A stretch of 64,000 bases of DNA from Chinchilla lanigera (lineage: Eukaryota > Chordata > Mammalia > Rodentia > Chinchillidae), in the NCBI RefSeq assembly GCF_000276665.1, contig NW_004955487.1, forward strand, positions 8,482,400 to 8,546,399, in the 5' to 3' direction. Made by a program: the position numbers and the translations under genes. The stretch's first letter is position 1. Each line of letters begins with the position of its first letter. The notes below the pieces were generated by a model. That model saw nothing but the letters and a program-made list of their open reading frames with translations. It did not search any database and was not told the origin of the DNA. Of the stretch, positions 1 to 12,039 are shown piece after piece.

Positions 1-639
1 ATAGAAATCACTTTTAAAAGCTTAAACCAAAGCTACAGAACACATAGTCAAAGGAATTACATTGTTGAAAGTAGTCAGCAAGAAGCAGCACATGACGGAC
101 TGATGCAGTTGGGTTGTGATATCAAGTGAAGAAAAGGCAGCTTAGCACACTCAGGACCTTGTCAGGTATGCTTGTCCTGCAGGTTGGGAATATATTTTCT
201 GCACTGGGCAAAAATGAATCAACTTGGGACCTCACTGGATCCAAATCCTCCTTGTCTATCCTGTGCAGAGGATGAGGAGAGATGTCAGTCAAGGATTCAA
301 ACTGGCTGGAACCAGCCAGTGGAACCAGCGGCCTCTTTCCAAGACTAGGGAAAACTAGACTGTTTGGAGCTGAGCTTTGGGTGAGATGTCAAATCCAGTC
401 TGCAAACCAGAGAAGTCTGAACAATGTGGCAGAACCAAAGATCCAAAAGCCTGAAAATCCAGAAATGGGATTTGAAGTTGGGATTTGGTCTCTGGTGAGG
501 TTTGCGGCACAGCAGTGAGGTCTAGTCAGGGAGAGGCTCTGGGGAAGTGCCTGAAATAGAATTTGTTTTCAAGCTGTTTCCTACGTACCAGCCACAGCGT
601 GACGCATGGCTTTTAGAGCCAGGAGTAGGATGCATAAAG
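1..639. other. Unassigned non-coding sequence
   Basis: I see no gene, RNA or repeat that I recognise. A 78-codon open frame at 282-518 on the plus strand has no recognisable domain and is no longer than expected by chance. Confidence 0.5.
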
Positions 640-1190
640 CCTTGGTAAATACTACCAAATTATTCTCCAGAACGATTTCTCCAATCAATATTCCCACCAG
701 TGGAGAATGAGCATACTTCTCCACTACCTACTTCACCAGCATAAAGGCAAATGCTTTAATCTTTTTATTTTCACTGTTGCCAACCTGACAAAGAAGAAAA
801 AATGATACTTTGCTTTGAACTTGCAATTTTAAGCTACCAGTAGACACACACCTTACATATTTTTATTTCATGTAAATTATTTGGTGGTGTTCTTTAGATT
901 CACTTTTAGATTGCTATTTTCGTAACTTGTTATGATTATTATCACTATAGTATTTATTGAGATTGTCTTTGTGATCTTCTGTATGTATTTTCATTCTATG
1001 TATGACCTTTAACATATAAACAGTGTGAATCCATAACAAAATTTTCTTCCAATGTCTTATATTTACAAAGACTTTTTTCCAAACTGTGACCATTTAATAA
1101 CTCATACGTATTTCTGATTGCATTTTAAATGGCTTTATTTTTGACTATCAGTTACTTCCTTATCTGGGTTTTATTTTAGCAAAAGGCATG
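640..1190 (-). mobile_element. Old LINE-1 fragment (3' part of ORF2)
   Basis: Read on the minus strand, the segment around 655-780 resembles the L1 ORF2 C-terminal region. It has the 'cattcccaccagtg' type motif followed by a degenerate T-rich stretch. All frames are broken, so this is an ancient decayed insertion. Orientation and family are inferred from the motif order. The boundaries are approximate. Confidence 0.4.
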
Positions 1191-1440
1191 GATCTTCACT
1201 AGTCTAAGAACAAATCTGTTTAGCTGGCTTTATCTAAGGGGACTTTATTACAGAGTCTCAGCTGAGTTACTAAATGACTAGAAAGGCCAGGGCACTCAAT
1301 TTGGATGATATATAGGCAAGAACAAGGAATTGTGAATCACATCACCGTATGGATGAACCTACCTCTGCTCCATGCTAGGTCTGAGAAGTACGTGCACCAG
1401 CAGCCCCAAACATGAGATTCTGTCTCTCTGGCATGACCAT

Positions 1441-1855
1441 CACTTCATGATCCCCATGTATTATGGTTCAAATCTAAAATGCTCCCCCAAAATCTCATGT
1501 GTTCAGAGCTGGGGCTTTGGAAGGTTATAGAGGCACTAAATTCATCAGTGAATTTATTCATTCATGAGTTCATGGCTGAGTATGCTATAAGAGGTGGGGC
1601 CTGGTTAGAGGTAGTCACATGACTGAGACCTAGAAGGGTGCTTCCTAGGGGCCCAACCCCCTGCTTCTTTCTTCGCTTCCTGGCTGCCATGGATTAAGCA
1701 ACTTAACTCTCCCATGCTTCAGCCATGATGTTCCTGCCCTGGAGCCAGACAACCATGGACTGAATCCTTTGAAACCATGAACCAAAATAAATTTCTCAAA
1801 TTTCAGATTCAGTATTTTGTTCTGGTGATAGGAGAGTAGCTCATACACTACATCT
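1441..1855 (+). mobile_element. MaLR-like LTR, solo (MST/THE1-type layout)
   Basis: The element starts with a 'tatggttcaaatct' block, has a mid-region 'gaggtggggcc' motif, then 'cttcctggctgccatg', 'gccatgatgttcctgc', 'ccatggactgaatc' and 'gaaaccatgaaccaaaataaa'. It ends in the 'gtattttgttctggtgata' type tail. That order matches MaLR (ERVL-related, non-autonomous) LTRs, with a polyadenylation signal near 1784. Copies of the same layout occur near 9.0, 19.3, 22.8, 49.2 and 52.2 kb. No internal retroviral genes are seen. The family name is recalled rather than searched. Confidence 0.55.
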
Positions 1856-1924
1856 GCCTTCCACTGTTATATAATTATGTCTCCTAAATCAAACCTATGT
1901 CTGAGAAATACAATAATAGGTAAA

Positions 1925-2165
1925 ACTATGGGATGTTTATCATGTGTCAGGCATTGTTTGAGGTATATTTATAGATGATAACTAATTTAATTTTCACAAC
2001 ATCCTAAAAGATAAGTATTATTGTATTGTCCCATTTTATATATGAGGAAATTTAGAAATAGAGCGAGGTAATTGTTTAAGATCACATAGCTAATGGATGA
2101 CAGCACTAGAATTTTTACCTAGACTCTTAGACTCCAGAATCTGTGCTTTTACCCTCTGTGGTTTT
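1925..2165 (-). mobile_element. MIR SINE
   Basis: On the plus strand the sequence reads as the reverse complement of the MIR core. It has a 'gtgtcaggcattgt' block, a '...cattttatatatgaggaaa' block, 'agatcacatagctaatgg' and an ending near 'agaatctgtgctttta'. These are in the expected order for an inverted MIR. MIRs are ancient tRNA-derived SINEs mobilised by L2. The copy is diverged but nearly full length. Confidence 0.75.
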
Positions 2166-3149
2166 AGACTTCCCTACCTCTCTAGTACAAGAAACCAAGT
2201 TAGAAAGAATTAGACACGGGCACTGAATAAGTCCCTGTGCACAATCTTGCATAAGCATTAAGCAGATTTTTCCAAAGTGCTGCCCAATTTTCTACTTTCA
2301 CTTATTGAATAATCTTGCTTTCCTTATTGATTTATAAAATACTGCGGTCCCTGTGCATAGAGCATGCCCTCAGTGACCATGTCAGTGAATACAGTGGACA
2401 GCACTTTGCAACTACCTATTCTAGACTATTGCCAATTCTAGCACTTGGCAAGATACAGTCTCCTGCCAATAAGCACACTCTCTGAATCTACCATCTGTCC
2501 AATCTGATCTCTTGTCTGCATCAGTGGGTTCCTTTGTTCCCTGGTTTTTGGTTGGTTTCAGCCCGCAAAACGTAGCACCAGATATCAAGGAGAGAGAAGC
2601 GTTTAGTTGGAGTACTTGTTGCTGGGGCTCCCTCCTCACCACGTGGCCTTGGAGTAACTTATCTCTTAGGAAGGACTCGGTTCCTGGGGAGATACCCTTC
2701 TTCCCACTACTCTTCCAACATTGCTGTTCTAATTGCTCTCCCTGCCACTTCAAGCCTATGGACGTCATCACATAACTCACTATCTTTGCTCTGAAGTTTT
2801 CAAATAATCCCTTATTAATCTCTGCGTGATTCTCACACACATGTAAAGAGGCCCTTTAGCAAGCTCTCCTCCAGTCACACAGTTTGTATGTGTAGTATGA
2901 GTTAATAGCAGTACATCGTTTTAGCCTTCATCATTTTAAAACATATTTTAATATCTAGTAGGAAAAATGTTGAAGACTTGTCAAACGAAAACTTCTGTTT
3001 GCCATTGACTTTTCCAGATTAAAGCTACTTTGCAGTCTAAAATATAGCACATTGAACTTTCAAAATAGAAATATAGTTAGACTTAAAATTAATTGAAATG
3101 TTTTATTTTCCTGAGGGCATGAAATGTCTATTTTTATGTCTCTTTCACA
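2166..3149. other. Unassigned non-coding sequence
   Basis: No recognisable gene or repeat. Open frames occur on both strands between 2421 and 2840 (139 and 87 codons) over the same DNA. They have no domain signature and read as chance openings. Confidence 0.45.
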
Positions 3150-4660
3150 TTCTGCTGTAAATATTTAGTCTTCTTATGTAGATCTGCATGTTTCTTGATA
3201 TTTCTGGGAATTTCAGAGGTTCACCAATTTTTGTCTATGTAATTTTACTGTCATTTTTATTTAGTTGTTTCTGTTACTTCCAAAGGCAATTCAACTTTGT
3301 ATTTTTTAAGTCTAGCCATGCTACTAAGATCATGTGTTTATTCTAATAGGTTGCTGATTCTCTTGGATGTGCTGATGATTGATTTGTTTTTGTTTACTAG
3401 ATATCAGGTGAAGCTTTGGTTAAAGGTTCAGTTACTGGACAATGAGTTTTTGGAATTCAGGAAGACATGACCACAGTCCTACATCCATGAACTCCAGCCT
3501 CGAAGGAGTCTGAAGGTTCCTTTCCTTTATTCATGTGTATAGTTTCTTGAAATGTTATGATAATGGGCTTTTTTTATTTGCTCCTAATTTTGATATGAGC
3601 ATCTCCAATGATTCAATATTTAATGTGCAGTTGGCTATTAATTTTGCCTATTTGTAATATTTAGGAAGTAATTTATAATCCCAATTTACTACACACTGTT
3701 GGGTATGTTTCTTTTCATCATTAATCAGCAATGGGTGCTACATTTCATCAAATAATTTCTCAGCACTTTTTGAAAGAATTAAAACATTCCTTTTGTAATT
3801 CATGAATAAGTTGTGTAGAAGTAATACAACTAATTTTATTTAAACAGTCTTGTATTGCAAGAATAAAACCTCTATGGCTATGGCATACTAAATTTTAAAT
3901 ATAATCTGTAGTCTAAATTTCTTGGCATTATGGGAAGGTTTTTTCCCACCTATTTTCAAAATTGCAGGTAAAATCATGCTATCTTTTTAATGCTATTATT
4001 TCTGGGCTTTGATAAAATAAATTTATGAGCATTTCTGGCTCTCTCTGCCTTGGAAGATTTTCAGTAGCTTGGCAGTTATTTCATGAAACCATAAAATATG
4101 CAAAACTCTATGAGCCCGAGTCACTTAGAATCATAATTTTTCTGTTTTTCAATTTCATGTTTTATTCAAGTTTTTCATTCTTCTTGAAATACTTTTGGTC
4201 ATACTTACATTTCAACAGAAAAAAACTAGTTTCTTTGTTTAATATACTCAGCTGTATGGTATCTAACACTCTATGCTTTATTCTTAATAAAAAAATTAAA
4301 CTGTATTTTGAACTTATCAGTTCTACTCTTCCATGTATAAATTGGTTAGCATCTGATTAATTTTGTCTGCTGTCTTCTTCCTCTAACAATTTCTTTGATT
4401 TTGTTGCTGTTCCTACTCCTACTAAAAGCTTCTGATTGCATGCTTAATTAATTCCTCTTGATCTTTTAAATAAAGAACATATGCAATAGCACTCATTTCA
4501 TCTTAAGTACAATTTTGGTCCTATTCTCTACCCCTCCAACTGGTCTTCATAATCTTTACCTTTATCTTTACCAATAAATATGTTTTAGTTCTTATTTCCT
4601 TGAAACATAGGAATTAGATAGTACTTTTAAATAATTTTCAATTACTATCTTTGTATTTCT
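3150..4660 (-). mobile_element. Ancient LINE-1 ORF2 remnant
   Basis: The T-rich plus strand carries, in reverse, the reverse-transcriptase region of an old L1. Examples are 'tttctcagcactttttgaaa' at about 3757, 'cttgtattgcaagaataaaacc' type text near 3850, and 'ctaaatttcttggcatta' near 3914. The frames are destroyed throughout. It may be the upstream part of the same insertion that left the fragment at 640-1190, interrupted by younger repeats, but that is inference. Confidence 0.5.
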
Positions 4661-5299
4661 TATTGTACTTTTCAACTATTGTTGTTAGTGTCTATTGTGA
4701 CACTGTTGGGGCTAGAGACAATATTTATATAGCTTCCTCTTGGTAAGATTAAGTAAAAATTTGTTTATGACATGGTAGATTGCTGTAAATATTAACACCC
4801 ATAAATCTTGTGGTCAGGTCTTTCATGTTTTGGGGGAGGAAAACTAAGACATATTTTTACTCTGCACATAACTAAAGGGAGACAAAGTCTCAAATCAAAT
4901 TACGGGTTTTTTTACCCCACAAATCCCACCTCTCCTCACAATGCTTTGGTAAGCACCGCCGGCTGCAGCTGGCTAGAGGTGGGCAGTGAAGATTAGGTTA
5001 TCAGAGAATGGCTTCCTATGCTTCTGTTTACAGATTGTTGCTCTTGTCCAGAGAGACCTCTGCTCATCCCTAAGAGAATGAGCTGAGATTTTTCTGCTCC
5101 TGCTTTGACCAGACGAGCTAAGCTCTTTCACAGGTATCAATTCAACCCAACTGAGTCGGACACAAGAAAATGTTGTGTTAACTACATCATATGACACACG
5201 TGGGAAAAGCTATTTAAAACTGCATTTGGCAAATTATAACAAAATGATGATACCTAACTTGCTAAAACTTCTAGTATGTTTTCTTACATGTGTTGTTTC
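4661..5299. other. Unassigned non-coding sequence
   Basis: No recognisable feature between the old L1 remnant and the next L1 3' end. Confidence 0.4.
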
Positions 5300-5950
5300 A
5301 ATTTTTATTTTCATCAGTCCATTTCTGCAGCACGTATTTACCTTCCTCTTGGGAAGCTGGTGCCTGTATACAACACACCTCCATCCCTTTTCATCCCCTC
5401 CCCCTCCTTTCCCTCCCCCTTCTTCCACCTCTTGATCCGTCTCCCATTTGCTGTTATGTTTTATTTTGTTCTTTATTTCTATTTTGGGCCTTTCTTATAA
5501 GATAAGCCATGTGATATTTAAACTTGTGTGTCTGATTTATTTCATTTAACTTTATGATCTCAGGGTGCATCCATTTTCCTACACATAATTCAAGTTTGTC
5601 TCTCTTTATAGCAGAATAGTACTTCATTGTATGTAAATACCTACATTTTCTTTATCCACCCCTCTGTTGACAAACACATAGGTTGCTTCCAAGATGTAGT
5701 TATTATGAGTTGTGCTTCCGTAAACAATGCGATCACTTTAATCCAATTATTTAATTTTTCCTGGAAGTTACTTAGAAGGGGCATAGCTGGGTCAAGTGAA
5801 ATTTTGCTTTAGTTTTTTCTGAGGAATCTCCATACTGATTTCCACAGTGGTTGTACAAGTTTACATTCCCACCAATAATGTAGAAGGGCTCTCCCCCAAA
5901 ATCCTCTCCAGGATTTGTTATTTTATTTCTGTATGATAGATATGCTTTCA
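5300..5950 (-). mobile_element. LINE-1 3' end (ORF2 C-terminus and 3' UTR), 5' truncated
   Basis: In reverse, the copy carries the 'ccaccactgtggaaatcag' type block (plus-strand 'tgatttccacagtggttgta' at about 5836). It also has the 'tatccacccctctgttgac' block at 5655 and the polypyrimidine-rich complement of the L1 3' UTR at 5390-5430. The end near 5300 matches the 'atggactaataaaa' type terminus of the other old L1 copies at 38.3, 42.9 and 57.3 kb. All frames are broken. Confidence 0.85.
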
Positions 5951-8758
5951 AATGCTTTTTAATCCTTTTATTAAGAGGAACAATTGTTAATTTTAACAGC
6001 TGTAAACTTTGGAGGGGTTTCAAAAGTATTTGTTCATCTATTACTTCAGGCAACTGTTCCAAACCATTGTTTTTGGTAAAGATCTGCTTCATTTAACAGA
6101 AAAAAATACTGAACATCAGATAACAGCTGAAAGATCAAGGGCTGAGAGCAAGGTTCTATGCTTGGTTTTATAAAGATAAGAGAGCTGGTAAAAGAGCTGC
6201 AGCTTGGCCTCAAACACATGGAATCATCTCTCTGCAGAGCTGAGGCGCTGCTCACAGCCTCGGTCCACGCCAGCTGGTTTGTCTGTGCATCCTGGTCTAG
6301 ACCAGCCCTAGACAGTCTGTGCTCTATGTCTGACAACATTCCCATGCCCTTTTCTGTGCTCACCAAGGTTTCTACCACCTCAGCTACAGCATGTGCTTTG
6401 TTGGTCCCCTGTGTTCTCCCTAGATCAGCAGATTAAGGCGGACTCAGAGAATGACCTGCATGGAGGGACAGAATGACTCACAGAGACAAACAAACACAGC
6501 AAGAGGGCGGGCTGGTGGGTGCCCAGTTGGCTAGGGTTAGATTATCCAAACGTTTATACACCTACTCTCAAGCATTCCATGTTGGTCAAAAGAAGTATGA
6601 AGGGGATTCTAGCCATTTCTGTAATAAAAGCAATCACCAAATTGATGGCCTTTGACAATCAGCCTTTATTTTTCTCTGTGAATCAGATGTGAGCAGCCCT
6701 GGGGATCCCAACCTGGCTCACATTTCATCCACAGATCAGTTGGTGTTGCCCTCATGTGACCTTTCCTGGACACACTGGTCTTCACATTGGGGGCCCCATC
6801 TATGTGCAGTCTGAGGAGATGAATCTACCTGCTGAGTGGGGACACTGGAGGGGCGAGAGGGCAAGGCGATTGCTCAGACATATTTCAGGTCTCTGCTTCA
6901 TTCTGTCGGAGCTTTTGTGAAAGCCAGTCACATGACCAAGCCTGAAGTCCAAGGGAAATACATGATCTTGTGGAATAAATTGCAAAATTACACAGAAAAA
7001 GTTGTGGCTAAAGGAACCAATGTGTCATTGCACCAACAGAGGGATTTTGAGGCTAGTACAGAAAAAAAAACAGTCCAGTTACATGCACATGAACCAGCTA
7101 TGCAACACATAGAATGATAAACTTAACTATAATGAAATGAACCAAAGGAGAAACATGCAGAGAGATGCCTGGGAGAAGGAGAAAATAAGTCATAATTTTC
7201 TATAAATAACAGGCATTAAGCTGTATATAGAAGCCAGCAAGGATGATCTATCCTCATATTCCATAGGCTTAGCAATTCTGAATTCTTTGCAATATCACAA
7301 ATGCAAGGTGCTGCTTGAACCTTTCTGCCTTCTCTCCCACTGCAGTCTCTCCCAGGACATCCTCTGCTCCCTCTGTGTGCACTCCTTCCTCTGATTAGCT
7401 CCACTCTGTCTTCTATATGACCTCTTAACACAAACCTTCCCTAGCTTTTAAAATTGCTCTCAGTTCTCCATCTGTATGCACTTTCAGCATTCTTTAAAAA
7501 CCCTTGAACCTTCTACCCCAATTATCTGTGTACACAACACTGTGGCTTTTGAGGTACAGAGCAGCCACCCTCACGTTCAACAGCACTTGGCATGAGGGAA
7601 CAGTGAAAGAGATACTGGCTAAATGCAAGAATGATCAGACAGGAGTTCAAAACAAACTGATGGGGTCAAAAGATGCTGAAGGAAAATGTGAAAAGAAAAA
7701 TGCATAAGTCATTTTGGGGGACAGACTTTTCTGTCTTTGTTTTTACTGCTGAATCCAAATATTCCTACTGAATAAAAAATTAGATCTCAATTTTACATTG
7801 AGTAGGGCTCTAGTTTTAGACTAGTGCCAACTAATTATCTTCTGCCTTTGAAAGTTAATTTTTTTCTTGTTCCTATTTTCCCTATGCATTTCATGAGAGA
7901 GATGTTGCACATACTCTCTGAATTCTGTAATCCCATCTTTAATATCTTGACCTCTAAAAATTATGTATCCCATTCATAATTGAACAGATCATTGGATGAA
8001 GGAAATAGACATATTGGTAACTCAGGAGGATTTTCCAGAGAAAATAAAAAGTTTAAATTAAAATAAGCAGATCTCAAATTAGAAAGATATCTAATATTGT
8101 TGGATGGAAATAGAATAGAGGAACTTGTGCTCTGAATTGGACCACTATTAGACTATCCAGTCAATGGGAACATATTACAACTTTCATAATTAGTTGTGAA
8201 TTCTATTCTTTTTTGAGCTATATTAATTAATACAAATGACCACTGTATTTCATTGTGTATTGATCAGATTTAGAAAGAAATATACCATGTGTTGAATACA
8301 AACCCAAGATCACAGAAGGTCACTAGGATAAATTCACAACCAACCTTTATAGTATTGGAGAATACAGAGAGGATAGACAAAGTGCTGTGGATTCAGAGCC
8401 GAAGTCCCGTTTTGCTCAGGGAACCAGAGAAGTTGTCCTGAGAAGGAGCAGTAAGAGCTGGCAGACACATATCTAAGCTTCCTGGGCTGCTGCTTATATC
8501 TAATTACTTCTCAGGTTATAGAATATCACAAACGCTTAAAGTGGACTGGTAGGACATATAGGGAATCACTGCTGTTGAAAGCATAACAGCCTTGGATAGC
8601 TTTTTCCCATCTCTTGGGTTTTCATACAAGCAAAGGGCTGATGAATTGTCAGAACGTCTCCACCCTAGCTGATCTGAATGAGCTGAACTACACAAACAGG
8701 AGTTGGGGTAAAAGCAGAAGCTTGATCCCAGGTAAATGCATCAGCAAAGTTGGTTTGG
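5951..8758. other. Unassigned, apparently unique non-coding sequence
   Basis: About 2.8 kb in which I recognise no gene, RNA or repeat family. Short open frames (up to 110 codons at 6046-6378, minus strand) lack domains and conserved motifs. No CpG island is visible. Confidence 0.45.
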
Positions 8759-8790
8759 ACAGAGACCATAATGTACAGAGACCATAATGT
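8759..8790. repeat. 16-bp perfect tandem duplication, two copies
   Basis: The unit 'acagagaccataatgt' occurs at 8759-8774 and again immediately after at 8775-8790. This is a typical replication-slippage scale duplication. Confidence 0.9.
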
Positions 8791-9034
8791 ACTTCACAGT
8801 ATATTTCCCCATCCTACCCTGCAGCTGAATTTATGCATTCCAGCACATGCAGAGCTTTGGGGACATCTTGTGCTCCCCATGTCATGGCAGAGCCTTTCTT
8901 CATGACTGATCACATGGAAAAGAAGCTGGAGACCCATATGAAGGAAGAAAGCTGTAAGCAAGAGAGAGAGAGGGAAGGACTCTTGCATCTGCAAGGATAT
9001 TTCCTGCAGGTACATTAGCCAGGCCAGTGTCTGC

Positions 9035-9420
9035 ATCAGTTACTCTCCCATCACTAAGACAAGACCTGACACCCATAGAAGGGGAGGTTTGTTTGGCTCA
9101 TGGTTTCCAGTGGGTTTAGTCCACAGTTGGCTGATCCAAGGCAGGAAAGGAATGGTGGAAGGGAGTAGTGGAGGAAAGGTGGTCACCCCATCGTAGGAAG
9201 GAAGCAGAGACGGAAGGAGGAGCTGTGGATAATAATGCACATTTCTTGATCACACCCCAGTGACCTCCTCCAGCCAGGCCCCGTCTCCTACAGCACATTC
9301 AGCCACCAACTCATCTATGATGGATCCACTGATGAGCACAGCACCCCATGTCCATCACCTTCCACACACAGGAGACTTTAGTGCAACATCTTAGCTCTAA
9401 ACTATAACAATCTCTTCCTC
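9035..9420 (-). mobile_element. MaLR-like LTR, inverted
   Basis: On the plus strand the order is 'gtttggctcatggtttcc', 'gtttagtccacagttggctg', 'ggaagcagaga', then 'ctccagccaggccccgtctcc' and a 'tcttagctctaaactata' end. This is the reverse complement of the LTR layout seen at 1441-1855. No internal coding region is attached, so it looks like a solo LTR. Family naming is by recall. Confidence 0.55.
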
Positions 9421-9844
9421 TCAGGATGAAAATGAAGTAGGGAAAATGATAGTTATGCTCTCCCCCTAAACTTCTACAACTGGGCAAGAGGCATACGGCA
9501 CATCAGGAGAGAAAAAATGATCATGATTCTTATCATTCCTCTCTTCATCTCTTCTCCCAAATTGAAGACTTTCTTAGCTATTTCTAGAGAGTTCCATAAA
9601 GGAGCATGAGAATTCATGACATTTTTCAAGGTGTAATGAGTTGCACTAGGGTGCTGGTGGTAAAGAGAGAGGAAGTTATAAATAACCATGAAGGCTTTTC
9701 ACAACAATTCTCTGTACAATTCTGCCTCGCTTGAGTCTTAACCTCTCCACCCACCTACCATGTATCTTACCAATATTTCAAAGTTCCAGCGGTAAAAGAA
9801 AGGCATGAAGAAACACAAATTATAAAATATTTTTGTATGATAAA

Positions 9845-9953
9845 ATAGACATTATCGGGGCTGGGGATTTAGCTCAGCGGCAAAAGCGCCTCCCTGGCAA
9901 GTGCAAGGTCGTGAGTTCGGTTCCCGGTACCGGAGAAAAACCAAAAACCAAAA

Positions 9954-9984
<31 letters not shown>

Positions 9985-10130
9985 ATATAGNNNNNNNNNN
10001 NNNNNNNNNNNNNNNNNNNNNNNNNNNNNNNNNNNNNNNNNNNNNNNNNNNNNNNNNNNNNNNNNNNNNNNNNNNNNNNNNNNNNNNNNNNNNNNNNNNN
10101 ATAAATAAATAAATAAATATAGACATTATC
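9845..10130 (+). mobile_element. ID SINE with (AAAT)n tail and 12-bp TSD
   Basis: The ID body starts at 9857 with 'ggggctggggatttagctca' and runs to about 9935. It contains the pol III A-box region ('tagctcagcggc') and B-box region ('gagttcggttccc') inherited from a tRNA-Ala/BC1-type ancestor. A-rich sequence and an (AAAT)n tail follow. The flanking TSD 'atagacattatc' is at 9845-9856 and 10119-10130, so the insertion is fairly young. A run of Ns lies inside the tail. The element is non-coding and depends on L1 proteins to move. Confidence 0.92.
9991..10100. other. Assembly gap (110 Ns)
   Basis: Unsequenced run inside the (AAAT)n tail of the ID element. The left flank already ends in 'atatag', the same text that precedes the 3' TSD on the right flank, so the gap may contain little or nothing. 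Confidence 0.95.
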
Positions 10131-11140
10131 TATCAAGAATAAAAATCACATCCAAGGTAAACCACTTCATGTGGAAGTTCTGACTTCATTACATTGACTA
10201 GTCCTTTCAGTCAGCAATTGGCCTGATATGGGGAAGGGATGAAGAAGATAGCATCTAGATCTCCTAAAGTCTGGGATTTGTATGTGCTCTATCTCTTGGC
10301 TTCTATATTTTTGGGTCAAAATACGTTCACTGAAAAAGTAGTGAAGTGGAAAGATCAGGAAATCTGTGCTGTAGTCTCACTGGTAGCTACCAGAAGCTGA
10401 GCTGCTCACGGGCAAGAAGGTCATTGGAAGCAGGGCTCCCATGGCTCCCAAGGATCCTTGGCCTGTGTGTCCTAGGGCCTTTGTTTTCTCAGAGACAGGT
10501 CAAGCTTGACCACTGTCCCAGCCTGCCATTCAGAGGAGAAACCCAATCCCTGGGGCAGTGACTTGACTCGGTAGACAATTTCACTCATTTCCTGGGATGC
10601 AACTTTCTGAAATAACTCCTTTTCTTTTGACCCAGGCCTATTTTCATGAGGCAGTATTTGTTGCCTCTTGATTACACCTATTAGCTATTCAGTCACAGCT
10701 GCCCTTCAGAAAGCAACGCAGCTCCAATAGCCATACATTCAGAAGCCAAGTGAGCCTTGGTGGGAGCGGGGAGATCAAACCCATCCAGCAAGGGCCAGCA
10801 AGTGTGAGCAAAACACCCAGCATCCAAGTGTGGAGTCACGAGAAGTACAAATCCCTCCTCTTACCACTGAGGAAAATGAACTTCAAAATCAAGAAAGGAG
10901 AGACCAAGACAGGCAGCAATCAAGCCAGAATCCAAAAGACTTTTAGCTTCTAATTGAGTGTTTTATCTGTTCAGTCATGAGGGCATTAACAGCATGAGGT
11001 GAGATTCCACTATGATGTTGGTGGGAAACTGGAAAAAACCAGCCCTACTCCTCACTTCACAGAGGACATGAAAGTTACAGTGCTCTTTTCTGTACCTTGT
11101 GTAATTTAATTTCACAGCCATATCATAGACTGTTGTGTTG
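10131..11140. other. Unassigned non-coding sequence
   Basis: No gene or repeat recognised. Frames of 67-71 codons at 10346 and 10750 have no recognisable motif. Confidence 0.45.
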
Positions 11141-11144
11141 CCTT

Positions 11145-11302
11145 CTTTCTTTGCTTCTGTCCTTTTTTATCCTTTTCTTCCTGCTTCTCCCCTCTCCTCT
11201 TCCTCTCCTCCTCCCCCTTCTCTGTCTTCTCCTGCTCCTCCTCTTTCTTTCTCCCTCCCTCCTTCCCCTGTCTGTCTGTCTCTTTCTCCCCTGCCTTCTT
11301 CC
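11145..11302. repeat. Polypyrimidine (CT-rich) low-complexity tract
   Basis: About 150 bases almost entirely C and T on the plus strand, with short (CT)n, (TCC)n and (CTGT)n patches. The apparent leucine/serine/proline-rich or arginine-rich open frames across it are products of the composition. Confidence 0.85.
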
Positions 11303-11459
11303 CAAAATAAACAATACCAAAGCAGAGTACCTAAAACACAACTACAAAACTTCTTCCCCACATCCATGTCCTGTATGTGTTGGCTGTAACTATTCCACAA
11401 GATTTTCATTCCAGGATCCAAATGATGGAGCAGTTTTCTTTGGACCATGGTTGTTTGTA

Positions 11460-11625
11460 TGAGGGACTGAATTTGATCCCCTCAAAAAAATGTGGAAGTA
11501 CTAATCTCCAGGACCTGTGAATGAGATCATGTTTGGAAACAGTCAGGTTAAGATGAGCTTGTTAGTGTGGATGCTCAATCCAGTTTGTCTGGCAGATACA
11601 CAAGCGGGAAGAGCTGATGCTGCAT
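11460..11625 (+). mobile_element. LTR-like dispersed repeat, second family
   Basis: The order 'gactgaatttgatcccctc', 'gaagtactaatctccaggac', 'ctgtgaatgagatcatgtt', 'tggaaacag', 'aggttaagatgag' is a familiar mammalian dispersed-repeat block. A related copy sits inverted at 40375-40830. I believe it is LTR-derived but cannot name the family with confidence. Confidence 0.4.
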
Positions 11626-11903
11626 GCCAGAGAAAGCCAAGGACTACCTGCAAACTTGGGCATTAAGGGAGCATCCTGCAGCGGATTATCTCTTGAGCTC
11701 CAGGGGCAGGGAACCCTGCAGAGAACACCTCAGCCTGTCCTTCTCAGCTCAAGAACTGCAAGACAACAAAACTCTGTGGCAGTGTTGGTGCTTCATCAAG
11801 ATAACCTCAGCAGCCCTGCACAGTGGTCCTTCCACAGGGAGAAAGCTGATGATGCCAAAGCGTGCAGTGCCCGGTCCAGTTTCTGCTCACACTGCTCTGG
11901 CCA

Positions 11904-11963
11904 GGACACAGCTCAGCTTGATGCTGATGTGTGGGACACAGCTCAGCTTGATGCTGATGTGTG
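11904..11963. repeat. 30-bp perfect tandem duplication, two copies
   Basis: Two identical adjacent 30-base units at 11904-11933 and 11934-11963, each starting 'ggacacagctcagcttgatg' and ending 'ctgatgtgtg'. They create a repeated peptide in chance frames (QLSLMLMCGT type). The absence of any mismatch suggests a recent event. Confidence 0.95.
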
Positions 11964-12039
11964 GGAAAGGTCTTAAGTGTCCTCTGGGCAGGAACACCCC
12001 ATAGAGAAGCAGGAAATATTCTGAACAGTAATACCATCT

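Noticed and set aside
9857..9935. tRNA-Ala gene call
   Set aside because: Pol III boxes are present, but the flanking TSD, A-rich tail and other dispersed copies show an ID SINE.
9852..10136. Apparent 85-94 codon frames on the minus strand
   Set aside because: Produced by the Ns and the (AAAT)n tail of an ID element.
11145..11302. Arginine/glutamate-rich protein on the minus strand
   Set aside because: Simple translation of a CT-rich tract. Both strands and several frames are open at once for compositional reasons.
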